A stretch of 64,000 nt of DNA from assembly GCF_963966145.1 (NCBI RefSeq), contig NC_091049.1:26784001-26848000 (forward strand), given 5' to 3'. A model generated the notes under the pieces. It saw only the letters and a program-made list of their open reading frames with translations, did no database searches and was not told the origin of the DNA. This DNA comes from Tenebrio molitor (Eukaryota; Arthropoda; Insecta; Coleoptera; Tenebrionidae). Shown here in pieces: positions 31,949 through 40,942 of this stretch (within the stretch, counting starts at the first letter, position 1; each line of letters starts with the position of its first letter). Position numbers and translations under genes: made by a program.

Positions 31949-32429
31949 AAAATATTTTTCACTCTCTCCACTCATTTAATTTGTCTCTATTTGAGCGCAT
32001 TAGGCAGAAACTTAACTAGAGCACTACTTATTAATTTATTTAACACATTGCATGACATTATTAATGAATTTATTAATATTTTAAGCTAATGAAGCAGGAA
32101 TGTAATTAGAGCAGTTTAAATAATTACCACTTTAGGTGAAAATCATTATCATTACTTTGCTCAGGTTTTCTCTCAATCGCACCATTTTTGAAATTGACCT
32201 ATTTAGTTATAAAATTTATTAGCATACCTAGTGTATATTATCTTAAAATAAATTGGTTTTAACCCAGCATTTTTATTTATTTGTAAAACATACCATTTGA
32301 TAAAACGAATTTAATTTACGTAGGAAATCAATTTTTTTCCATAATCATTGAATTTCAGTGGTCTTTGCTCACTGAAAATAGTGAGCAAAGATGGCAATTG
32401 AATCACTAATGAGGAAATAGGTATTCATG
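31949..32429. other. Intergenic, no gene seen
   Basis: AT-rich. 32355-32420 carries the inverse of the short repeat at 4219-4330. Confidence 0.45.
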
Positions 32430-32877
32430 CACCAAGGGCGTTACAAGGATGATTACGCCAAGAGGTTCCCTTCTGGAACAAATCGCCCTGTGCGGATCGA
32501 AGTCACTCTCCCCTTTCGGCCTGGTAAGAAATTTAGCTCAACATTTTCTCCCCTTTCGGGTGCAAGCGGTACCTCAAATTAAAACGCACGTGTACGCGAA
32601 CAGGTCGACGGACAGCGAACGGTGGCAGCTCCACCCCCACGCCGGATCTCCTCCAGGTCCCCAAAATCGCCAGATTTTCTAACACGAGGTTCTCAGGCTG
32701 GTCCACGTCCTTCCCTTCGTCGGAGCCGAGCCTGTGCGAGGAGGGTCACAGAATCAAGAAGTGGTACTCTGGAGCAGACCCCATCCAGTCGTCCCTGCCG
32801 CCTCCAGAAGGACAGCACTCGCCAGCAGTTAAACAGCCATTTGGTTTCAAATTCAACTCATTGTAATTAAGTCATTT
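32430..32877 (+). other. GC-rich coding-like island, identity unknown
   Basis: GC-rich relative to its surroundings. One frame is open from about 32570 to a TAA at 32865-32867 and reads KIARFSNTRFSGWSTSFPSS, then GHRIKKWYSGADPIQSSLPP, ending PFGFKFNSL. A second stretch upstream (about 32432-32575) reads YAKRFPSGTNRPVRIEVTLP in another frame. The composition and lack of stops resemble a terminal exon or a retrocopied gene fragment. I do not recognise the protein. Nearby GT-AG sites (GTAAGA at 32524) could join the two frames, but this is speculative. Confidence 0.35.
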
Positions 32878-33459
32878 TCGTACAAATCGTTAGTCCATTT
32901 ATAACTTTATTGTCAAAATTTATTATCATTACACAAACCTGGTTTAGTTTTATTATACAGGGTGGACCATCGTATGGCATTTTGGAGATTTAACCTATTT
33001 CTAGTTGTTAAAAAAAAAAATAAACTTACAGGTAACAATCTTCAATTAAAGTACTACACCATGGTAATTTTATTTTTTTGAATTAAGTTTCTAAACAGCT
33101 TAAGGGGACGCTATAAAGTGAAAAAATTCAGAAATTCAAAAATTTTTTTTTTAATAATTACATTTAAAATATTATGGAAAATGTATTCCCGAAATTTAAA
33201 ATTTGATAGGAACCTTTGATTTTAAATGAATTGAGATTTTGTGATTTTTGTCGGCAAAGTATAATGGATTTATTGCTGTAACTTCTGTCCACAACAAATT
33301 TGCGTTCACAATGCCCGCTGTAAAGTATTACAACCAACCATAAATCACAAAAGGTATCTCTGACGAGCCGAGGGTAGACTTTATTTCAGGGGCGGACTTA
33401 AAATTTTTTTGATAATCGGATTTAGATAAAATAAACAAATAGTTGATTTTTAATTTATT

Positions 33460-33905
33460 TTATTTTACATTAGATGTTCAAAATGATGACCTTCCTGTTC
33501 GATGCAAAGTCGCAAGCGTCTCTTAAAATTTGCTTAAACGGTAGCCGCAACATTCAGGTCATTAAATTCGCGGAAGGCGGTAATTAGTCTTTCCCTCATA
33601 ATATCTCTTGTTGTCGGTCTCTCCCGGAAAACACGTTCTTTGATGGCACCCCATAAGAAAAAATCTGGTGGTGTAAGATCAGGTGATCTCGCTGGCCAAG
33701 GTATGGGTCCGCCTCTACCAATTCAATTTTTGTACTTTGTTTCACGTAAAGAAGACACTAATGATTTAAAAATTTGATGATTTGGAGCACGGCTTTGCGG
33801 AAACCTCGCGGCGTAAGTTTCAGCGGCCAGAGTAGCGTCTCTGCCACATTCTCCAAAAATTAGTAGCATATCAGTATTTTCTTCAAATGAATATTGAAAA
33901 GGCAT
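33460..33905 (-). pseudogene. Deleted mariner-type transposase (HTH plus C-terminus)
   Basis: Minus strand: MPFQYSFEENTDMLLIFGEC, ATLAAETYAARFPQSRAPNH (the N-terminal helix-turn-helix of insect mariner-like elements), a stop at 33723-33725, then WPARSPDLTPPDFFLWGAIK (third catalytic region, D shifted to PPD) and RERLITAFREFNDL. The middle, with the first two catalytic Asp residues, is missing, so HTH and C-terminus are fused by deletion. Non-functional as an enzyme. Confidence 0.85.
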
Positions 33906-34375
33906 AATTACTGTTCAGAATTAATTTCACAAAAACTACACAACTCAAAAGCACGTCCAGACTGTTGGAAGTTCAATAATAAACTAAACATTTTGTTACA
34001 ATCAGGTAAATTCTTAAAATAACAGCAGGCAGGTAAATTTTCAAATAAATCCTTTTTCCTAGTACTTAACAAATCTAATAAACCCAGAAAATACGCTTGA
34101 GTAGATAAGATTTAAATAGTGGCTACTTAATTCCTGTATTACCGACGAAGCGAGCTACACGTGGCAGAAAACGAGCTAAGAGAGTGAAGTGGAAAAGTAG
34201 TAAAGGTATAGAAAAATAAGAGAGATCAGCGAAGCAAGCAAGCAAGAGATCAGCGAAGCAAGGTAGGAAGAGGCGGAGCGGTGTGGGGAGGAAGGAAACA
34301 CCCAAGAAGAGAAGGTTAAACAAACGGAAAACGGCGATATAAAACGGCGACATCTAGGAGGTAAAGAGCAAGCCT

Positions 34376-35191
34376 ATGAGCGAGGGAAGCAGAAACCGAT
34401 CTTTTAGCCAAGGAAGGGGGGAGGCGTCCCAGGAAGACAAGAAAAAAAGGAAAAGAACGGGAAAAGGGAAGACAGGAAGACAAGAAGAGGAGGAGGAGGA
34501 AGAGGTATTTGGGACAAGTAAAAAAACCGCAAGGTCACCGGAAGTGGAGAAGAAATTAGGCAGGGAAATGGAAAAGATATTGGAAAAGCTGGAGGAAGTG
34601 AAAAGGGAAATTACAGAGGAAATAAAGGAGCTGAGAAAAGAGAATCAAGATGTCAAGAGAGAAATAGAACAACTAAGGGAAGAATTTAAGAATAAAGAAA
34701 AGAAATGGGAGGAGGAGAAAAACAGCATGTCTGAGAGAGTAGCATGGCTGGAAACGAAGATGGAGAATGAAGAAAGAAGAAGAAGGAAAAATAACATAGT
34801 GATAACGGGATGGAGAAGTGAGGGAAGTAGCAAGCAGCAGAGCAGAGAGGAAGTAGAAAAGTTTATAAAAGAAAACATAGGGGAAGCGAAAGTTAAAGAT
34901 TGCTACAACATAAACAAGGACCAAATACTAGTGCAAATGGAAGAGTGGAGTGGGAAAGAGAAGGTAATGAAGCAAAAAGGAAAATTGAGAGGAAATAGGG
35001 CAACAGAGAAAATATTTATTGACAACGACCTCACAAAGAAGGAAAGGGAAATACAGAAAAAAATACGAGCCATCGCCAGAGAAGAAAGGAGACAAGGGAA
35101 AGATCTAAAAGTTGGGTACATGAAAATAACCATAGAGGGGGTGCAGATGAGATGGAATGAAGAAAAGGGGAGACTGGAGGTTTTTCAGTAG
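34376..35191 (+). CDS. LINE ORF1 protein (coiled coil plus RRM-like)
   Basis: 271 residues from MSEGSRNRSF. Residues about 60-140 are heptad-rich, Glu/Lys-dense coiled coil (EVKREITEEIKELRKENQDV). After a basic RRRKNNIVITGW stretch comes a compact domain (residues about 140-260; VKDCYNINKDQILVQMEEW, ATEKIFIDNDLT) resembling the RNA-binding domain of L1-type ORF1 proteins. Family role: binds the element RNA, nucleic-acid chaperone. Stop TAG at 35189-35191 follows a T5 run (GGTTTTTCAG), and ORF2 overlaps in the -1 frame. Confidence 0.85.
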   Translation: MSEGSRNRSFSQGRGEASQEDKKKRKRTGKGKTGRQEEEEEEEVFGTSKKTARSPEVEKKLGREMEKILEKLEEVKREITEEIKELRKENQDVKREIEQLREEFKNKEKKWEEEKNSMSERVAWLETKMENEERRRRKNNIVITGWRSEGSSKQQSREEVEKFIKENIGEAKVKDCYNINKDQILVQMEEWSGKEKVMKQKGKLRGNRATEKIFIDNDLTKKEREIQKKIRAIAREERRQGKDLKVGYMKITIEGVQMRWNEEKGRLEVFQ

Positions 35192-38100
35192 ATGTAGGAA
35201 GAGGAGAGGGAGGAAAGGGAGACAACGGAAATGGACAAAGGATAAAGAAAAGGGTAGATGGACAAAAAAAAGGGAAAACGGAAGGAAAGCACAAAGGGGA
35301 ACAAGAGAAACAAGGTACGAAAGGGAGGAAAGGAGCAAAAGTATTATATTGGAACGTAGCGGGATTAAGAAAAAGAGGGGATGAATTTTGGGACTATGTA
35401 CGACAATTCGAGGTAGTGGGACTGGTGGAGACGTGGGTGGAGAAACAGAGCTGGGAAAAAGTAGAAAAGACGCTACCGAAAGAATATAAATGGGAAGGAC
35501 AATGGGCAAAAAGAGAAAGAAAAAGAGGGAGAGCTGCAGGGGGAATAATAACAGGGGTAAAGTTGGGAATTGAAGAGAAACAAAAAGAAAAGGGGGAAGA
35601 AGAGGGATACATGGAAAGAAACGTTCATATAGATAACGAATGGTGGAAAATAGCAACAGTATATAGCAAGGAGATGAGGAAAACAACAAGACGGGTCGAG
35701 AACACAATGAAGATGGACAGGGAAGAATGCATGCTGTTAGGGGGTGATTTTAACGGGAGAATTGGAGAGAGAGGAGCCAGAAATTGGGAAGAAGAGAAAG
35801 GGGATGGGAGAAGAAAAACGAAAGACAAAGTGGAAAATGCAGAGGGGAAGAGGCTGATAGAGTGGATAGAAGAAAATGGATGGGAAGTGCTGAACGGGAA
35901 TAAACGAGGGGATGAGGAAGGGGAAGTGACATACGTAGGCAGCAGGGGGGAAACAGTCATAGACTACGCAATAGTAAATGAGGCAGCATGGGAGAGAGTG
36001 AAAGAGTTCAGAGTGGGAGAAAGAGTGGACTCCGACCATCTCCCTCTAGAAATTACCATAGAGGGAACGAACCAAGAAGAAAAGGAAAAGGGAGAAATGA
36101 GAGAGGAGGAGAAGAAGGTGATAGTAAAAGTGTGGAGTGAACATGGAGTGAGAGAGTACAGGAGGAGACTGGAGGAAGCAACATTCAAGGAGCAGGAAAT
36201 AGAGAAGATGGTGACAGAGCTAAAGGAAGTGATCGAGAAAGCGACGAAGAAAAAGGAGGTGATAGTAAGGGGAGCGAAAGGGGCAGGAAAGATAAATGGA
36301 TGGTGGGACAGAGAATGTGAGCAAGCAAAGAGGGAAGTGGTAAAGGCGCTGAGAGGATGGAGGAGGAACGAAATTGACAGAAGCAGATTCCTAGAAGCGA
36401 AAAGAAGATACAGAGAGAGATGTAGAGAGAAGAAGAAGCAGAAGAGGGAAAGGGAGGAGAAAGAGATAAAAGAAATAAGAACAGAGAGGGAGGTGTGGAA
36501 ATACATAAACAGAGAGAGGAAGAAAAAGGAACCTGTGAGCGAGGAAATAACAATACAAGAATGGGAAGAGTACTTCATGAGACTGCTGGAAGGGAGGAAA
36601 GAAGAAGGAAAGGTGGGAACACAAAGGAAAGAGAAGCAGACGGTGATGGAGGAAACAGAAATCACAGCGGAGGAGGTGGGAAGACACATAAGATACTTGA
36701 AAAAGAGAAAGGCACCGGGATGGGACGGGGTGCAAAATGAAGCGTGGATGTATGGGACTGAAAGAATGGTAGAGAGAATGGTGGAACTGATGAATGGGGT
36801 ATGGAGAGGAGAGGGATTCCCGGAGGACTGGAGAGAAGGCGTAATCTGCCCAATTTTTAAAAAAGGCGAGAAAAATAGAGCGGAAAACTACCGAGGAATA
36901 ACTCTCCTGAACACGGGGTATAAGTTGTATGCGTCTGTTTTGAGCGAAAGGATGAAGAGGGAAATCGAGGAAAAGGGAGTGTTGCCGGATAGTCAGGCAG
37001 GGTTCAGAAAGGGAAGGGGTACTGTGGACAATGTGTACATCCTGGACCATTTAGCAAGGAACGAATTGAGGAAGAAAGGGGGGAGGATGTACGCATTGTT
37101 CATAGACTTCAAGGCGGCGTTCGACAAGGTTGACAGAGTGAAAATGTTTGAATGTATGAGAGAAAGAGGAATAAGTGAATGGCTGGTGCGGAAGGTCGAG
37201 GAGATATATGCGAGAACGAGGAACAAGGTGAAGGTGGGAGAGAAAGAGGGCGAATGGTTTGAGACAACAAAGGGAGTGAGACAGGGCTGCCCGCTCAGTC
37301 CCCTGCTGTTCACGATATACGTAGCGGATGTGGACGAAATGTTGAAGAAAGCGCAGGCGGGGGGGGTTGTAGTGGGTAGGGAGAAAGTATGGAGCCTGGC
37401 GTATGCGGACGACATGGTGATTGTGGCAAAGAGTGAGAGAGAGATGAAAGAAATGATGAGGAACCTGGAAAAGTATGTGAGAAAGAAAAAGCTGGAAGTG
37501 AATGTAGAGAAGACAAAAATGATGGTGTTCAGCAAGAGAAAGAGGAAGAATGAGGAGAGCGAGTGGAAGTGGGAAGAAGGCAAGATAGAAAGAGTGAGCG
37601 AGTTTAAGTACCTGGGCTACACCTTCAACGAGAGAGCCACAGTCAGGGCGCAAGTGAGAGAGGTAGTGAGGAAGGCGAACAAGGTAGTTGGATGTGTGTG
37701 GGGAATAGGAGAGAGAATGTGGGGAGGCGAGTTCGGGAGGAGAATGATGATGTTCGAGAGCATGGTGGAGAGCGTGCTGATGTACGGAGCAGAGATATGG
37801 GGATGGAAGGAACGGGAGGAGGTGGAGAGGGTGCAAGAGAAATATTTGAGATGGGTGCTAGGAGTGGACAGAGAAACACCAGGGTACATAGTGAGGGAAG
37901 AGTGCAAGAGGAGCAAGCTGAGAGTAAAAGCGGGAAAGAGAGCGGCAAAGTTCGAGGACAGAATGGGTGGAAGGGAAGAATGCAGGATACTGACTGAGTG
38001 CTATAGAGAAAAGAAAAAGAACGCGGATGAGAAGGAGAGAGAGAAGTACTGTAGGAGGAACGGGTATGCCAGAGAGGAAGTGGAAAGAATGAGAGCGGAA

Positions 38101-38517
38101 GGAAGATGGATGTGTGCGGAGCTGAGCGAGAGGGACAGAGATACGGACAAGCAGGAGAGAAGGGAGAGAATCAGAGAAGCGAGGTACAACAGGGAGTATG
38201 AAAGGTGCGTGACAGAGGATGTTCCGGTGTATCTGGGGAGAGAGAGCACGAAAGAAAGGAAAATGATGGCGAGATTTAGATGTGGGAACGAAGAGAGAGA
38301 AAATAAGTACTGGATGGAGGAGGAGGAAAGAATGTGCAGGATGTGCCGTGAGGAGAGAGAGACGATCGAGCACATGTGGAGAGGATGCGGTGAAATGAGA
38401 GAAAGGGAGGAAAAGGAACGGGGAGAAATACTGAACGAAGACGGAAGAGAGATAGGATGGATGAAAGAGGTATGGAAGAGGAGGGAAAGGATAGAGAAGG
38501 AGAGGGGTGGGGAATAA
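35161..38517 (+). CDS. LINE ORF2: endonuclease-reverse transcriptase
   Basis: Open frame of 1118 codons from the stop at 35158-35160. Endonuclease motifs: VLYWNVAGLRKRG (about 35341), LVETWVEK, LLGGDFNGRIG, TVIDYAIVN, DSDHLPLEI. Reverse transcriptase: NYRGITLLNTGYKLY, PDSQAGFRKGRGTVDN, FIDFKAAFDKVDR, VRQGCPLSPLLFTIYVADVD and YADDMVIVAKS. A C-terminal CRMCREERETIEHMWRGC zinc motif closes the protein. Function: nicks the target and primes reverse transcription there. No ATG lies in frame before the endonuclease; the first is about 35611. Translation therefore needs coupling to ORF1 (-1 shift or reinitiation) or a non-AUG start such as GTG at 35416, which would cut the domain. Confidence 0.9.
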   Translation, partial: RKGETGGFSVDVGRGEGGKGDNGNGQRIKKRVDGQKKGKTEGKHKGEQEKQGTKGRKGAKVLYWNVAGLRKRGDEFWDYVRQFEVVGLVETWVEKQSWEKVEKTLPKEYKWEGQWAKRERKRGRAAGGIITGVKLGIEEKQKEKGEEEGYMERNVHIDNEWWKIATVYSKEMRKTTRRVENTMKMDREECMLLGGDFNGRIGERGARNWEEEKGDGRRKTKDKVENAEGKRLIEWIEENGWEVLNGNKRGDEEGEVTYVGSRGETVIDYAIVNEAAWERVKEFRVGERVDSDHLPLEITIEGTNQEEKEKGEMREEEKKVIVKVWSEHGVREYRRRLEEATFKEQEIEKMVTELKEVIEKATKKKEVIVRGAKGAGKINGWWDRECEQAKREVVKALRGWRRNEIDRSRFLEAKRRYRERCREKKKQKREREEKEIKEIRTEREVWKYINRERKKKEPVSEEITIQEWEEYFMRLLEGRKEEGKVGTQRKEKQTVMEETEITAEEVGRHIRYLKKRKAPGWDGVQNEAWMYGTERMVERMVELMNGVWRGEGFPEDWREGVICPIFKKGEKNRAENYRGITLLNTGYKLYASVLSERMKREIEEKGVLPDSQAGFRKGRGTVDNVYILDHLARNELRKKGGRMYALFIDFKAAFDKVDRVKMFECMRERGISEWLVRKVEEIYARTRNKVKVGEKEGEWFETTKGVRQGCPLSPLLFTIYVADVDEMLKKAQAGGVVVGREKVWSLAYADDMVIVAKSEREMKEMMRNLEKYVRKKKLEVNVEKTKMMVFSKRKRKNEESEWKWEEGKIERVSEFKYLGYTFNERATVRAQVREVVRKANKVVGCVWGIGERMWGGEFGRRMMMFESMVESVLMYGAEIWGWKEREEVERVQEKYLRWVLGVDRETPGYIVREECKRSKLRVKAGKRAAKFEDRMGGREECRILTECYREKKKNADEKEREKYCRRNGYAREEVERMRAEGRWMCAELSERDRDTDKQERRERIREARYNREYERCVTEDVPVYLGRESTKERKMMARFRCGNEERENKYWMEEEERMCRMCREERETIEHMWRGCGEMREREEKERGEILNEDGREIGWMKEVWKRRERIEKERGGE

Positions 38518-39259
38518 AAGAAAATGTAGGTTAATTTAAAAAAGAAAAAGAATGATTTTGGAATTGTAAGTTTATTTAGAACTGTAAAGTATAGGAATCC
38601 TTTAAAGCCCGTAGGGTAAAATAAAGTAAAGTAGTAATGTAGTGGCTACTTAAATTTTCAACTAATCTTGCTTTTACCTGGATTTCAATAAGTGGGTAAA
38701 ATAACTAGATAAATGTAATTTGTCTTCAATGCTTAATATTAAATGAGTAAGCAAAGCTGTTTTAACAATGTTGCTTTCAAAAATTTAAAATAGAGAGTTT
38801 TAAATTCCATAGAAGATTTAAGTACGGGCCTGGATCTTATTACTCATAGCTCGTGTCGATTGTACCTCAGAACCACTTTTACTGGGGACAGTTGTAAATC
38901 AGCCTGACACAAGTTCATGAGGGTTGTCATTTAAGAACTCGGCCATAAATAAAAGTGTTTTCCATTACATTATTTAATATTTCGGTTTATTCAATCACTA
39001 TACCAATCTAAATTCCGTTTTGCATATCATCATAATGTACGCACTACGTAGATGCAGTGAAAGAAAAAAAAACTGATAGCTTTAATAATTTGATAATAAA
39101 TTGCTATCAAAATCAACTTTCACCACAATTTTGTTTTCTAAAAAATAATTATGCCATGTTGTAGTATCAAAATTGAAGATCAATTCCTCCAATTTTCATC
39201 TTTTTTGGACCATTTTAAATAGGTTAAATTTAAAAAATGCCATACGATGGTCCACCCTG

Positions 39260-39430
39260 TATATGTCAATAATTTTTCTTTTCTACATTTTGTTATAATT
39301 ATCTTTCATTTTATTTTTATTATAGCGAGGTCTTGAGTAAGTTTGTTGTCATTCATCCTCTCCTTCGGTTTGCGTTCCAGCGGTGCCGTCTTCAGTCAAT
39401 TCCTGGTCACGACGCTAACGCCCAAATCGT
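39260..39430. other. Intergenic, no gene seen
   Basis: Short non-coding stretch with ordinary composition between a Tc1/mariner end and a foldback element. Confidence 0.4.
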
Positions 39431-39731
39431 GGTAATTGTTCACTTTAACTACTTCTGGAATTTTCGCGTTTTTTCTGGCTAGACAGCCTCAGGGCGTCCT
39501 CTTAAATCGTGCCCCACCATTCAAACCTTGTGCAAATGCCCTTTTTTTTCTCTCTTGTTGTGTTTCAAGGTCGCGTCAAGGTCGCGCCAAGTCTTAGTAT
39601 AACTAAAGGGTAAGGAGAATTTTCATTTGCACAAGGTTTGACTGGTGGGAAACGATGTAGGAGGACGTCCTGAGGCTGTATAGCCAAAAAAAACGCGAAA
39701 ATTCCAGAAGTAGTTAAAGTGAACAATTACC
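39431..39731. mobile_element. Foldback MITE, 8-bp target duplication
   Basis: 301 bp; inverted arms of about 110 bp starting GGTAATTGTTCACTTTAACT at both ends, flanked by a perfect 8-bp duplication CAAATCGT (39423-39430, 39732-39739). An 8-bp duplication fits hAT, P or Merlin superfamilies; termini do not decide which. Confidence 0.9.
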
Positions 39732-39787
39732 CAAATCGTTATTTTATTCAGCCATCGGGCCAGAGTAAAAATAAATAACGTAACAGT

Positions 39788-40188
39788 CAAGGAGGTTAAA
39801 GTAAGAGGAGGGAAAGCCAGTTTGAAAAAGTGATGCCACCCGCCAAATCGTGCAGAGCCATAAAAGGTTGCTAAACAGGGGTGGTTGGTGGGGATGGTAT
39901 CAGTGGCCTATAAAAGACAGATGCATTTATTGTCATTTGTAACATAAAGTACATGAAAAAAATTAACAAAAATAAAAGAAGTAAATTTATAATTCAGAAA
40001 AAACTGTAAGTACATGACGGGGCGCACTGGAGCATTTGTTGTAACATAAAAACGCTTACCACGTTGTTGCGGGGGTTAAAGGAACGCCACTGGCGCCAAA
40101 GCGATGCGATACCCGGTGGACGATTGGCATCACTTTCAATGCATTACTAGCATAGGGCGCTTTCCCTCCTCTTACTTTAACCTCCTTG
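39788..40188. mobile_element. hAT-like MITE, 8-bp target duplication
   Basis: 401 bp; inverted termini of 29 bp starting CAAGGAGGTTAAAGTAAGAG, flanked by GTAACAGT on both sides (39780-39787, 40189-40196). The CAAGG start and 8-bp duplication suggest hAT. No transposase. Confidence 0.9.
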
Positions 40189-40279
40189 GTAACAGTACAT
40201 ATGTACAGTTTACGTTAATATAACCTCATTTTTACTCGTCATTTTGATTTATTTACTTTAAAAAAGTGATTTGAATGCT

Positions 40280-40942
40280 GCCCGAAATTTCAATTCCGCA
40301 ACTCTTTTTTATGATCATGGAAAAAAAGAGATTCAACACGCATGAACAAATGTGCATTTAATCACTTGTCCGGTTGGGGCCCTCGCCTACGGCTCGGATG
40401 CCCAACTTCCGCCCGCGTAATGAAATGCACCACTTTGCTCACTTGTATTGAAAAATAGCTATTTTCCCTACACGGCATGTTTTTAATCTCGGATATCGCC
40501 TCGATAAAAAATCCTATGCCTAATAACACACACAGGAAACTGTTTATCTGGGGTCAGTTCGCTCATTCGTTTTATATCAATGGCCCTGTGCTGTTGGAAT
40601 GTGCTTTGAAGGTACAACTTAACATTGCCATTATGGATTACCAGCATCACAACCTTCTAAATTATATTTACTATCCCACCTCCACCCGGCGGCACGGCAA
40701 TTAATTAGTAATGAATTATTAATTAATCTAATGGAGAATTAGAGGGTTACCTTGAGAATTATGCATTAAATTACCCCAATTAATTATTCGTAACTATTTC
40801 GTAATAAAAGTACCATTAGCATTGTAGTTTTACATAGATCAATAACTTCCAAAACGAGGCAGTAGAAATGGAGTACGCTGGAAAGAAGTTTAGATTAATA
40901 CGCTAAGGAGTTCCTTTGTTAAACCTGTTGTATTTTATTGAA
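40280..40942 (+). other. OR-6 upstream region (MTQVTS class)
   Basis: 40540-40940 aligns with 46300-46800 upstream of OR-7 (CAGTTCGCTCATTCGTTTTA, TACATAGATCAATAACTTCC, GCTGGAAAGAAGTTT). It lacks the CCAATCGATTGG block of the MNRV class. A LINE 3' tip (40674-40702) is inserted. 40280-40440 includes a GC-richer stretch (GGCCCTCGCCTACGGCTCGG) of unknown nature. Confidence 0.55.
40674..40702 (-). mobile_element. 29-bp R4/Dong LINE 3' tip
   Basis: TATCCCACCTCCACCCGGCG and GCACGGCAA equal the inverse of the last bases of the LINE 3' UTRs ending at 23932 and starting at 20086. It interrupts OR upstream sequence that is otherwise continuous at 46400-46430. A severely 5'-truncated insertion is inferred. 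Confidence 0.7.

Larger units (their letters stand above)
34131..38639 (+). mobile_element. Full-length two-ORF LINE (APE-type endonuclease)
   Basis: A 4.5-kb element bounded by a perfect 14-bp target duplication TAGTGGCTACTTAA (34117-34130 and 38640-38653). Order: 5' UTR 34131-34375, ORF1 34376-35191, ORF2 35161-38517, a short 3' UTR and an A-rich tail (TAAAATAAAGTAAAGTAG). Both ORFs are open and the target duplication is unmutated, so the insertion is recent. The sense strand is extremely purine-rich, which creates long antisense frames without meaning. Clade not assigned. Confidence 0.92.
32958..39259 (-). mobile_element. Internally deleted Tc1/mariner element hosting a LINE
   Basis: Terminal inverted repeats begin CAGGGTGGACCATCGTATGG at both ends and are flanked by TA. 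Removing the LINE (34131-38639 plus one 14-bp target copy) leaves an element of about 1.8 kb. Minus-strand transposase remains lie at 33460-33905. Another part of the right arm (38654-39200) has no recognised coding sequence. Confidence 0.9.

Noticed and set aside
35185..35191. Classic -1 frameshift slippery heptamer at the ORF1/ORF2 overlap
   Set aside because: GGTTTTT does not follow the X XXY YYZ pattern, so only the overlap itself is reported.
35031..37997. Long minus-strand open frames (up to 261 codons) opposite the 34-38 kb LINE
   Set aside because: They are a by-product of the purine-rich sense strand; low-complexity Ser/Pro/Leu/Phe translations without domains.
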